64,000 nt of DNA, from assembly GCF_021789315.1 (NCBI RefSeq), contig NZ_CP084561.1:2852001-2916000 (forward strand). The letters run 5' to 3'. Under the pieces are notes generated by a model. The model ran no database searches. It was given only the letters and a program-made list of their open reading frames with translations, and was not told the origin of the DNA. This document shows positions 24,296-32,085 of this stretch, one piece after another. Within the stretch, counting starts at the first letter, position 1; each line of letters starts with the position of its first letter. The position numbers and the translations under genes were made by a program. This stretch comes from Arthrobacter sp. FW305-BF8. Lineage in GTDB: Bacteria; Actinomycetota; Actinomycetes; Actinomycetales; Micrococcaceae.

Positions 24296-25401
24296 GCCTG
24301 GGCTCCGTCCAGGACGGTGCGCGTGGCCCAGGGCGGGGAGGCGAAGCCGCTCCGCTGGGCCAGGATCAGGTCGATGATCTCGGTCGCGGTCTGCATGCGC
24401 CGGGAGTGGTCGCCGTTGAGCAAGATCCAGGAGTGCCGTTCCTCGGTCAGGGTCTCTTTGAACCATTCGGTCATTTCGGCCCGGCGGTGTTCCCCTTCAC
24501 GCCAGCCGTCGTCTTCGAAGTCCACTCCTTCATGATCGGTGATCAGGTAAAGGTCCCGGTGGGGCAGCTGTTCGGCGGCATGGTAGGAGCCGTAGCTGTG
24601 TTCGCCGATGTAGAACCTCTCCCAGAGGGTGGTGGCCAGGGAGTCGGTGTCGGCGATGACCAGCGGGCAGAGGTCGGCGGCGGCGTTTTCCATCTCGTTC
24701 TGCCGTGCACCGATGCGGCCGAAGTCCTGTTCGGTCCAGACCATCTCCTCCAGTACAGCGTCCGGTTTCTGGGTGCGCAGGGCGTCGAACTTCTCGTACG
24801 TGTACTTGCGGCCGTATTCAGGCACATCCGCGAGCCGGGGGAAGCGGGGCCGGTAGTGCTCGCTGAGCGCCCGGGCCAAGGTGGTGGTGCCGGTGGATTC
24901 AGCGCCGACGATGATGATGCGTGTGGCCAGTTCCTGCCGGGCCGGGGCAATGATGTAGGGCCATGCGGCGCCGAGGTCTTCCCGGCACAAAGTCCCGCTG
25001 ATGGGGTAGGTGGAGCGCGACAGGTCCACAAGAACGTGCTCCGCACCGAAGGCCTCCGCCAGCCGGACGCCATACTCCTCGGAGCTGAAGACCGCGTCGA
25101 CGGCCGTGACCCCGTTGGACTTCAGTGCCAGGCGCATCAGTTCGTTCTGCGCCTTCCAGATCTCGTCCGACTGGTAGTCCTCGGGACAGTCGTTGCGCAT
25201 TCCGATGATCTGCACTCCGGCAGTGTCTGCAAACTCTTCTGACAGCCAGCTGGTCCGTTCGGCAACAGTGACGGATTCGAAGCGGTTGCCCTGGACGAGG
25301 ACGGAGACGTTCTCGGACCGTGCGGCTGCCGTGGCGATGAGGTGGGCGTGGCCGGTGTGGGACGGGTAGAACTTGCCGATGACCATGGAGTTCTTGTACA
25401 T
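24292..25401 (-). CDS. nadR: NadR-like NMN adenylyltransferase / nicotinamide riboside kinase
   Basis: The 369-residue protein has two domains. The N-terminal nucleotidyltransferase carries GKFYPSHTGHAH (residues 9-20, the HxGH motif). The C-terminal kinase has a P-loop at 166-174, GAESTGTTTL, in place of GxESxGKTTL: the Walker A Lys is Thr172. VPEYGRKYTYE follows. NadR phosphorylates imported nicotinamide riboside and adenylylates NMN to NAD. The ATG at 25401 starts 1 nt after the pnuC stop, and the 3' end overlaps nrtR. The helix-turn-helix domain of E. coli NadR is absent; regulation probably falls to NrtR. Confidence 0.88.
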   Translation of the reverse strand: MYKNSMVIGKFYPSHTGHAHLIATAAARSENVSVLVQGNRFESVTVAERTSWLSEEFADTAGVQIIGMRNDCPEDYQSDEIWKAQNELMRLALKSNGVTAVDAVFSSEEYGVRLAEAFGAEHVLVDLSRSTYPISGTLCREDLGAAWPYIIAPARQELATRIIIVGAESTGTTTLARALSEHYRPRFPRLADVPEYGRKYTYEKFDALRTQKPDAVLEEMVWTEQDFGRIGARQNEMENAAADLCPLVIADTDSLATTLWERFYIGEHSYGSYHAAEQLPHRDLYLITDHEGVDFEDDGWREGEHRRAEMTEWFKETLTEERHSWILLNGDHSRRMQTATEIIDLILAQRSGFASPPWATRTVLDGAQA

Positions 25402-25402
25402 C

Positions 25403-26071
25403 TCAGGCTCCTGCGGTGACGGTTTCGGGAGTGCTGGCCGGCGCTTGGAAGCCGCGGGTGCGCTTCCAGCCAATAAGTCCGTAGACACACAGGACGAGAA
25501 ATCCGACGTAGAGGACGGCGGTGAGTGTCAGTCCCCGGCTGAAGTACAGCGGGATGGACACGATATCGATGAGGATCCAGACGTGCCAGTGCTGGAAGAT
25601 CTTCTTAGCCTGCGCGTAGGTGGCGACGAGGGAGGCAGTCAAGACGAAGGCGTCGGGCCACGGGACCTGGGAGTCAGTTTCGTGCGTGAGGATCATGGCG
25701 ACGGCGGCGGTCCCCACGGCGCTGGCGCCGAGGCCGAGGAGAATTTCCTTGCGGGAGGCGTCGCGGATGAGAAGGTCGTTCCTGCCCTCGGTGGCGACGC
25801 TGCCGCGCATCCAGTTGTACCAGCCGTAGACAGCAACGGCGGCGAAGATGACCTGCAGCACGGTTTCACCGTAGAGACCGGCCCCCAGGAACAGAATGAT
25901 AAACGCCAGGTTGTTCAAAATCCCGACCGGCCAGTTCCAAAGCTTTTGGCGGGCGACTCCGTACACGCAGGCAGCGCCGGTGACGAAGCCAATCATCTCG
26001 ATCCAGCTCACCGGATTGCCGAGAAGGTTAGGGATTGCTGCGGAGTTCATCCAGTCGAGCAAGGCGTTCAT
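25403..26071 (-). CDS. pnuC: Nicotinamide riboside transporter PnuC
   Basis: The 222-residue protein has about seven transmembrane helices with PnuC signatures: GFVTGAACVYGVARQKLWNW, VGILNNLAFI, AVAVYGWYNWMRG and the C-terminal ATYAQAKKIFQHWHVWI plus IDIVSIPLYF. PnuC moves nicotinamide riboside by facilitated diffusion, held in the cell by NadR phosphorylation. The ATG at 26071 is chosen because it begins the family match after the operator region. It is the first gene of the pnuC-nadR-nrtR operon. Confidence 0.93.
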   Translation of the reverse strand: MNALLDWMNSAAIPNLLGNPVSWIEMIGFVTGAACVYGVARQKLWNWPVGILNNLAFIILFLGAGLYGETVLQVIFAAVAVYGWYNWMRGSVATEGRNDLLIRDASRKEILLGLGASAVGTAAVAMILTHETDSQVPWPDAFVLTASLVATYAQAKKIFQHWHVWILIDIVSIPLYFSRGLTLTAVLYVGFLVLCVYGLIGWKRTRGFQAPASTPETVTAGA

Positions 26072-26085
26072 CGGGACTCCATTCG

Positions 26086-26141
26086 TTGTTATCAACCTGA
26101 TAACAAGTACAGTAGCACCCTTATTATCGACCTGACAACAA
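26086..26141 (-). promoter_or_regulatory. Twin 21-bp operators and promoter of pnuC-nadR-nrtR
   Basis: Site 1 (26086-26106) is a perfect palindrome: arms TTGTTATCA and TGATAACAA around ACC. Site 2 (26121-26141) is an imperfect copy matching site 1 at 18 of 21 positions, 35 bp away. On the minus strand a -35 TTGTCA (26138-26133) and a -10 TACTGT (26114-26109) have an 18-bp spacer; site 2 covers the -35 and site 1 lies just downstream of the -10. NrtR is the obvious ligand, by inference from the operon. Confidence 0.75.
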
Positions 26142-26661
26142 CGCACGCTTCTCTCCGAGTTGACACCACCGCGGGACTGTCGAAGCGCAAATCAAGAACG
26201 GCCCCGCATCCGAATGGGCGCAGGGCCGTATGTGAGATTCCGCGCTAGTAGGTACACGCCGCATAGTCACCCCCACTGCCCTCCTGGATTCTCGACCACG
26301 AATCGGGGGACGGACGAAGTCTTCAACAGCGCATAGGTGCGCCATGTGCAGGCTACAGAGATCGGGACACGACCGGGACGTCCGCTTCCGGCTTCCCGAG
26401 TGTTGCGTGAGTAGCCCGGACACAGGGTTGAACGATGTGCCACCAAGTACACCTCTCCAGGCGGACGGTAACGCCGGCCGCAACGAAGCCCGGCGGTGGG
26501 GGCGACCGCGTACAATTGGGGCTCTGAACCCCCGGTTCCTTGTGAACCCAAAGGAATCCGTAGGTCCTGTGATATTCCGTGATGTTGAGATGCGCTCTGA
26601 CCAAGGCGGCGGGCCATCGGACCCCTTCACGGTCAATCGAGGCTGGAAGGCAACTTCTTCG
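26142..26661 (+). other. Gene-free stretch between the pnuC operator and the DUF1345 gene
   Basis: The open frame of the DUF1345 gene runs back to 26344, but its first hundred codons do not resemble a protein. No operator or RNA gene is evident. Confidence 0.35.
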
Positions 26662-27291
26662 ATGTCGCACATTGATCGCAAGGCTCTAGTCTCGGCCGTC
26701 ATCGGTCTCGTTATCGCACTCGTTCCGGCGTTGCTCGGTGCTCCCGAACTCGCGCCCTTGATCGGATGGTCTGTCGCCGGCTGCGTCTTCCTGATCTGGG
26801 CGTGGGCTAAGGCGTGGCCCGCTGGTCCGGAGGCCACGGGTGAACTAGCCCGCCAGGAAGGTCGGTCTCGACGGCTCGTTGACTCCCTCATCACAGGCGC
26901 GACATTCGTCAGTCTCGTGGCGGTCGTCTTTGCATTGATCCGCAGCCAGCAGAAGGACCCCATCGGTGTGGCCGCGGCGATCCTGGCGGCTCTCGGCGTG
27001 GTGCTCGCGTGGGCTCTCGTCAACACTGTCTACGCGTTCAAGTACGCTCGGATGTACTACCACGACGACCGCCATCGCTTCCGCTTCAACCAGGACGAAG
27101 ACCCGTCATACAGCGACTTCGCCTACGCAGCATTCTCTATCGGCATGGCATACAACGCGAGCAATGTGAACGAGTCATCCACTCCCTCCCGCAGGATCGC
27201 CCTGGGGCACGCTTTGCTCTCCTACTTCTTCGCCACCTTCGTGGTCGCAGTGGCGATCAACCTCGTCGTCAGCCTCGGCCAGTCCAGTTGA
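26662..27291 (+). CDS. DUF1345 membrane protein
   Basis: The 209-residue protein has about five membrane helices and the DUF1345 signature near the end: SDFAYAAFSIGMAYNASNVN, then ALGHALLSYFFATFVVAVAI. The function of the family is unknown. The ATG at 26662 starts MSHIDRKALVSAVIG just before helix 1, with AAGG upstream. A longer frame opens upstream but lacks similarity to membrane proteins. It stands alone before a divergence into repeats and nrdF. Confidence 0.8.
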   Translation: MSHIDRKALVSAVIGLVIALVPALLGAPELAPLIGWSVAGCVFLIWAWAKAWPAGPEATGELARQEGRSRRLVDSLITGATFVSLVAVVFALIRSQQKDPIGVAAAILAALGVVLAWALVNTVYAFKYARMYYHDDRHRFRFNQDEDPSYSDFAYAAFSIGMAYNASNVNESSTPSRRIALGHALLSYFFATFVVAVAINLVVSLGQSS

Positions 27292-27414
27292 CTACGACAC
27301 GGCGTGGGTGATGTGTAGCGGACCTAGACCAGCATCCCGCCCTGCGAGTCGAGTTTGGCTGCCGTCTTACGCTGCCGGCGGGCGTCAATCGTCCCGCCGT
27401 GGCAGGTAGTAGTT

Positions 27415-27441
27415 GGTGTCCAACTACTACCAAGGAACATG
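27415..27441. repeat. Perfect 12-bp inverted repeat
   Basis: GGTAGTAGTTGG, a TGT spacer and CCAACTACTACC form a perfect palindrome between the convergent DUF1345 and nrdF genes. There is no T-run, so it looks more like a protein-binding site or an element end than a terminator. Confidence 0.6.
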
Positions 27442-27508
27442 CCCATCTGTAACTGTGATTCGGCCATGCTGCACGAAACATAGCCATCTAAATTGGGAAA
27501 TGGCCATG
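27441..27508. repeat. Four phased CCAT-core repeats, possible insertion-sequence remnant
   Basis: The core CCAT occurs at 27443, 27464, 27484 and 27504 within G/AGCCATS-like words, spaced 21, 20 and 20 bp. Such multiple repeats occur in the ends of IS21-type elements. No transposase gene is present, so this is at best a relic. Confidence 0.35.
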
Positions 27509-27552
27509 TCCCGTGGAACCTCACACCGTACTCAAATACGCAGGCTGCTGAA

Positions 27553-28527
27553 CTAGAAGTCCCAGTCCTCATCCTCGGTGTTGACTGCCTTACCAATGAC
27601 GTAGGACGAGCCCGAACCCGAGAAGAAGTCGTGGTTCTCGTCAGCGTTCGGCGACAGGGCCGAGAGGATCGCCGGGTTCACGTCGGTGACGGAGGCCGGG
27701 AACATGGCCTCGTAGCCCAGGTTCATCAGCGCCTTGTTGGCGTTGTAGTGCAGGAACTTCTTGACGTCCTCGGCCAGGCCGACGCCGTCGTAAAGGTCAT
27801 GCGTGTACTGGACTTCGTTCTCGTACAGCTCGAAGAGCAGTTCGAAGGTGTAGTCCTTGATTTCCTGCCGGCGGGCCTCGGAGACCTTCTCGAGTCCCTT
27901 CTGGAACTTGTAGCCGATGTAGTAGCCGTGCACTGCCTCGTCGCGGATGATCAGGCGGATCAGGTCTGCGGTGTTCGTCAGCTTGGCGCGCGAGGACCAG
28001 TACATCGGCAGGTAGAAGCCGGAGTAGAACAGGAAGCTTTCCAGCAGCGTGGAGGCGACCTTGCGCTTCAGCGGATCATCGCCCTGGTAGTAGTCCATGA
28101 CGATCTGGGCCTTCTTCTGAAGGTTCTCGTTCTCAGTGGACCAGCGGAAGGCCTCGTCGATCTCCTTGGTGGAGGCCAGCGTGGAGAAGATGGAGGAGTA
28201 GCTCTTGGCGTGCACGGACTCCATAAACGCGATGTTCGTGTAGACAGCTTCCTCGTGCGGGGTCAGTGCATCCGGAATCAGGGAGACAGCGCCAACGGTG
28301 CCCTGGATGGTGTCCAGCAGGGTCAGGCCGGTGAAAACACGCATGGTGAGCTGCTGCTCGGCCGGCGTCAGCGTGTTCCAGGACTGAACGTCGTTGGACA
28401 GCGGCACCTTCTCCGGCAGCCAGAAGTTGTTGACCAGGCGGTTCCAGACGTCAACGTCCTTATCGTCCTGGATCCGGTTCCAGTTGATCGCCTCGACGTG
28501 GCTCAGCAGCTTGACCTTCTCGGTCAT
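27553..28527 (-). CDS. nrdF: Class Ib ribonucleotide reductase, beta subunit
   Basis: The 324-residue protein is NrdF. It has the diiron or dimanganese ligands in the helices containing AFMESVHAKSYS (Glu and His) and RLIIRDEAVHGYYIG (Glu and His), the DTIQGTVGAV stretch and the radical Tyr region. The C-terminal EDEDWDF tail binds NrdE. NrdF holds the tyrosyl radical that starts ribonucleotide reduction; NrdI supplies oxidant for the metal centre. It is the last gene of nrdHIEF, 92 bp after nrdE with a stem-loop between. AGGGG precedes the ATG. Confidence 0.97.
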   Translation of the reverse strand: MTEKVKLLSHVEAINWNRIQDDKDVDVWNRLVNNFWLPEKVPLSNDVQSWNTLTPAEQQLTMRVFTGLTLLDTIQGTVGAVSLIPDALTPHEEAVYTNIAFMESVHAKSYSSIFSTLASTKEIDEAFRWSTENENLQKKAQIVMDYYQGDDPLKRKVASTLLESFLFYSGFYLPMYWSSRAKLTNTADLIRLIIRDEAVHGYYIGYKFQKGLEKVSEARRQEIKDYTFELLFELYENEVQYTHDLYDGVGLAEDVKKFLHYNANKALMNLGYEAMFPASVTDVNPAILSALSPNADENHDFFSGSGSSYVIGKAVNTEDEDWDF

Positions 28528-28566
28528 GTCATCCCCTAAAAAGTTGGGTTGGTTCTTACTTAAAGC

Positions 28567-28598
28567 GTACGACGGCGGGCGGGCACCCGCCGTCGTAC
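28567..28598 (-). terminator. Intercistronic stem-loop between nrdE and nrdF
   Basis: GTACGACGGCGGG and its complement form a 13-bp stem with a 6-nt loop. On the minus strand a short T-rich patch follows. It may reduce read-through or protect mRNA ends, setting the NrdE:NrdF ratio; this is inference. Confidence 0.6.
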
Positions 28599-28619
28599 CG
28601 GTTACGATTTAGTTGAAGA

Positions 28620-30776
28620 TTAAAGCATGCATGAAACGCAGCCCTCAACCTCCGTCCCTTCCAGCGCGAGCTGGCGGAGACGGATGTAGTAGATGGTCTT
28701 GATGCCCTTCTTCCAGGCATAGATCTGGGCCTTGTTGATGTCGCGGGTGGTGGCGGTGTCCTTGAAGAACAGGGTCAGCGACAGGCCCTGGTCCACGTGC
28801 TGAGTGGCGGCGGCGTACGTGTCGATGACTTTCTCGTAGCCGATCTCGTACGCGTCCTGGTAGTACTCCAGGTTGTCGTTCGTCAGGTACGGCGCCGGGT
28901 AGTACACGCGGCCCAGCTTGCCTTCCTTGCGGATCTCAATCTTGGACGCCACCGGGTGGATCGAGGAGGTGGAGTTGTTGATGTAGGAGATCGAGCCGGT
29001 GGGCGGGACGGCCTGCAGGTTCTGGTTGTAGATGCCGTGCTCCATGACGGAGGCCTTCAGCGCGCGCCAGTCCTCCTGCGTGGGGATGTGCACGTCCTTG
29101 AAGAGCTCCCTGACCGTCTCGGTCTGCGGCACCCACTCCTGCTCGGTGTACTTGTCGAAGAACTCACCCGAAGCGTACTTGGACTTCTCGAAGCCGCCGA
29201 ACGTCTGGCCGGTCTCGATGGAGAGCAGGTTCGACGCCCGCACCGCGTGGTACACCACGGAGTAGAAGTAGATGTTGGTGAAGTCCAGGCCCTCCTCGGA
29301 GCCGTAGTGGACCCGCTCACGCGCCAGGTAGCCGTGCAGGTTCATCTGGCCCAGACCGATGGCGTGGCTCTGGTCGTTGCCGCGGGCGATGGACGGCACC
29401 GAGGTGATGTTGGACATGTCCGAGACAGCCGAGAGCGAACGGATGGCCGTCTCGATGGTCAGGCCGAAGTCCGGCGAGTCCATGGTCTTCGCGATGTTCA
29501 GCGAGCCCAGGTTGCAGGAAATATCCTTGCCGGTTTCGTCGTAGGACAGGTCATCGTGGTAGGTCGTGGGCTGCGAGACCTGGAGGATCTCCGAGCACAG
29601 GTTGGACATGATGATCTTGCCGTCGATCGGGTTCTCCCGGTTAACGGTGTCCTCGAACATGATGTACGGGTAGCCGGACTCAAACTGGATCTCGGCGAGG
29701 GTCTGGAAGAACTCGCGCGCCTTGATCTTGGTCTTCTTGATCCGGGAATCGTCCACCATCTCGTAGTACTTCTCGGTGACCGAGACGTCGGAGAACGGCA
29801 TCCCGTAGACGCGTTCGACGTCGTACGGCGAGAACAGGTACATGTCCTCGTCCTTCTTAGCCAGCTCGAAGGTGATGTCCGGGATCACGACGCCGAGTGA
29901 AAGGGTCTTGATGCGGATCTTCTCGTCCGCGTTCTCCCGCTTGGTGTCCAGGAACCGGTAGATGTCCGGGTGGTGGGCGTGCAGGTACACGGCACCGGCA
30001 CCCTGGCGGGCACCGAGCTGGTTGGCGTAGGAGAAGCTGTCTTCGAGGAGCTTCATCACGGGAATGACGCCGGAGGACTGGTTCTCGATCTGCTTGATCG
30101 GCGCACCGACCTCGCGGATGTTGGTCAGCGCGAACGCCACGCCGCCGCCGCGCTTGGACAGCTGCAGCGCGGAGTTGATGGAGCGGCCGATCGACTCCAT
30201 GTTGTCCTCGATGCGGAGCAGGAAGCAGGAGACCAGCTCGCCGCGCTGCTTCTTGCCGGCGTTCAGGAACGTCGGGGTGGCAGGCTGGAAGCGGCCCTCG
30301 ATGATCTCGTCCACCATCTGGGTGGCGAGCTGCTCGTTGCCGCGGGCCAGGTGCAGGGCAACCATGCACACGCGGTCCTCGTAGCGCTCCAGGAAACGCT
30401 TGCCGTCGAACGTCTTCAGCGTGTAGGACGTGTAGAACTTGAAGGCGCCCAGGAAGGTCTCGAACCGGAACTTCTTCTTGTAGGCGCGGTTGAACAGGTC
30501 ACGGATGAAGTTCATCGTGTACTGGTCGAGGGTTTCGCGCTCGTAGTAGTCGTTCTTGACCAGGTATTCGAGCTTCTCCTCCAGGTCATGGAAGAAGACC
30601 GTGTTGTTGTTCACGTGCTGCAGGAAGTACTGGTGGGCCGCCTCGCGGTCAGCCTCGAACTGGATCTCGCCGTTCGGACCGTACAGGTTCAGCATCGCGT
30701 TCAGCTCGTGGTAGCCCAGGCCCTTGTAGGCAGCCGGGAGCGCCGGCTTCTCCTGCTTTTCGACAGCCGTGTCCAT
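28620..30776 (-). CDS. nrdE: Class Ib ribonucleotide reductase, alpha subunit
   Basis: The 718-residue protein is NrdE. It has active-site Cys in LVSCFLLRIEDNMES, in ISCNLGSLNI and the redox-active pair in the C-terminal CVSCML. It also has NLCSEI and the PPTGSISYINNSTSSIHP loop. It reduces all four NDPs to dNDPs with electrons from NrdH. I start at ATG 30776, where GGAAAGGACG provides a ribosome binding site; a TTG at 30833 overlaps nrdI and adds only a weakly conserved lead. There is no N-terminal ATP cone, as usual for class Ib, so overall-activity control by dATP is not expected. Confidence 0.97.
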   Translation of the reverse strand: MDTAVEKQEKPALPAAYKGLGYHELNAMLNLYGPNGEIQFEADREAAHQYFLQHVNNNTVFFHDLEEKLEYLVKNDYYERETLDQYTMNFIRDLFNRAYKKKFRFETFLGAFKFYTSYTLKTFDGKRFLERYEDRVCMVALHLARGNEQLATQMVDEIIEGRFQPATPTFLNAGKKQRGELVSCFLLRIEDNMESIGRSINSALQLSKRGGGVAFALTNIREVGAPIKQIENQSSGVIPVMKLLEDSFSYANQLGARQGAGAVYLHAHHPDIYRFLDTKRENADEKIRIKTLSLGVVIPDITFELAKKDEDMYLFSPYDVERVYGMPFSDVSVTEKYYEMVDDSRIKKTKIKAREFFQTLAEIQFESGYPYIMFEDTVNRENPIDGKIIMSNLCSEILQVSQPTTYHDDLSYDETGKDISCNLGSLNIAKTMDSPDFGLTIETAIRSLSAVSDMSNITSVPSIARGNDQSHAIGLGQMNLHGYLARERVHYGSEEGLDFTNIYFYSVVYHAVRASNLLSIETGQTFGGFEKSKYASGEFFDKYTEQEWVPQTETVRELFKDVHIPTQEDWRALKASVMEHGIYNQNLQAVPPTGSISYINNSTSSIHPVASKIEIRKEGKLGRVYYPAPYLTNDNLEYYQDAYEIGYEKVIDTYAAATQHVDQGLSLTLFFKDTATTRDINKAQIYAWKKGIKTIYYIRLRQLALEGTEVEGCVSCML

Positions 30777-30802
30777 AGAGGCGTCCTTTCCTTCGGGCCT
30801 GG

Positions 30803-31309
30803 TTACTTCTGTGTCTGCGACAGTCGTGTCCAAAACTCTTCCAATCCTTCTTGTACACGGGAGACGTCTTCCGGCGTACCCATGAGTTCAAACCTGTATA
30901 GGTGGGGGACCTTGCATTTGGCGGCGATGATGTCGCCCGCCATGCAGTAGTTGTCCCCGAAATTCGTATTTCCGGCCCCGATGACGCCGCGGAGCAGGCG
31001 CCGGTTGTCCGGGTTGTTCAGGAACCTGATGACCTGCTTGGGCACTGATCCCTCGCCGCCTGTCCCGCCGTAGGTGGGGACCACGAGCACGAACGGTTCA
31101 CAGGCAACAAGGGGTTCATCCTTGGCGTGCAGGGGGATCCTGGCCGCGTCAGCACCGAGCTTCGCGATGAAGCGGCTGGTGTTCTCGGAGGCCGAGGAAA
31201 AGTAGATGAGGCGGCTGTGAGTCTGGTTCACGGGCGGTGTCTGGTTGACGGGCGTCGTGTCCGCAGCACGGGCTGCGGCCGGCGCATCGGCAAGTGCCGG
31301 CGCAGCCAT
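30803..31309 (-). CDS. nrdI: Flavodoxin-like NrdI
   Basis: The 168-residue protein is NrdI, an FMN protein that supplies oxidant to assemble the NrdF cofactor. It has the FMN-binding strand LIYFSSASENTSRF, the loop VPTYGGTGGEGSVPKQV and the GVIGAGNTNFGDNYC stretch. An N-terminal 35-residue Ala/Pro/Thr-rich lead is extra compared with most NrdI proteins. The ATG at 31309 has GATGAGG upstream. It lies between nrdH and nrdE in the same operon. Confidence 0.95.
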   Translation of the reverse strand: MAAPALADAPAAARAADTTPVNQTPPVNQTHSRLIYFSSASENTSRFIAKLGADAARIPLHAKDEPLVACEPFVLVVPTYGGTGGEGSVPKQVIRFLNNPDNRRLLRGVIGAGNTNFGDNYCMAGDIIAAKCKVPHLYRFELMGTPEDVSRVQEGLEEFWTRLSQTQK

Positions 31310-31364
31310 GGGAGTCACCTCATCTACGTGCGAATTCTCTGCCGGAAACGGCGTGGGCGTAGCC

Positions 31365-31610
31365 TCAGGCCACAGAAGCGGAGGCGCTCAGCGCCAGCTC
31401 TTCGATCTTGTCCGGGCGGAAACCGGACCAGTGGTCCTGGTCCGTAACGACGACCGGAGCCTGCATGTAGCCGAGCGACTTCAGGCGCTCAAGGGCGTCC
31501 GCGTCCTGGGAGATGTCCACGCTCTGGTAGGCAATACCCTTCTTGTCCAGTGCACGGTAGGTGGCGTTGCACTGTACGCAGGCCGGCTTGGTGTAAACCG
31601 TAACGGTCAT
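31365..31610 (-). CDS. nrdH: Glutaredoxin-like NrdH redoxin
   Basis: The 81-residue protein is NrdH: VTVYTKPACVQCNATYRALD with the CxxC active site (CVQC), then QAPVVVTDQDHWSGFRPDKI, the WSGFRP signature of NrdH. It is a thioredoxin-reductase-dependent electron donor to NrdE. It is the first gene of the operon. The ATG at 31610 has ACAGGAACC upstream and is preferred over the longer frame. Confidence 0.96.
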   Translation of the reverse strand: MTVTVYTKPACVQCNATYRALDKKGIAYQSVDISQDADALERLKSLGYMQAPVVVTDQDHWSGFRPDKIEELALSASASVA

Positions 31611-31767
31611 GGTTCCTGTCCCCTTTGTTGAAGTCACTGCTGCTGCACTCTTCTGAGACCTTGCTGGTGTCTCGGTATTAAAATCTCTGGCATCGTAGCG
31701 GTGGACTCTGCCCGGACCTTACTGTCCAGTACTGGCTGCGCCGGTCTCCCGCTCAATCTGTATGTCG

Positions 31768-31783
31768 ATACTACATGTAGTGC
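31768..31783 (-). promoter_or_regulatory. Candidate NrdR box upstream of nrdHIEF
   Basis: ATACTACATGTAGTGC contains a perfect 12-bp palindrome and agrees with the NrdR consensus acaCwAtATaTwGtgt at most positions. It lies about 157 bp before the nrdH start. NrdR sites usually come in pairs; I found no convincing second copy. Confidence 0.5.
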
Positions 31784-32006
31784 GCGGCCCCGGATGGGAC
31801 CCCAAGATGATGTATTACAAGTATGTCATTTAATGCACTTTTAATCCACAGGCCGGTGCCCTCAAAATGTCCGGATTTCCGGGTTTTTGATGGACGGAAT
31901 CCACACCCTGTGGAGTAGTTCCCCACATTTAAACCACAGCGTGTCGGCCCGAAGACGGCGTGTCGCGGCACCTCCGGGGGCACCTTTTGGGTGGGCCGGA
32001 ACACAG

Positions 32007-32044
32007 CAGTGGGGGTCCCGAAGCAAGCCTCGGGACCCCCACTG
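32007..32044 (-). terminator. Terminator of the cfa operon
   Basis: CAGTGGGGGTCCCGA and its exact complement form a 15-bp stem with an AGCAAGCC loop, 41 bp after the cfa stop. There is no long T-run. It may also shield the nrd promoter region from read-through. Confidence 0.8.
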
Positions 32045-32085
32045 TGATTAAGCAGACGGCAGACTGGAGCTGAGCCTCCCGGCGG

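Noticed and set aside
31811..31826. Second NrdR box (TGTATTACAAGTATGT)
   Set aside because: Not palindromic and agrees poorly with the consensus.
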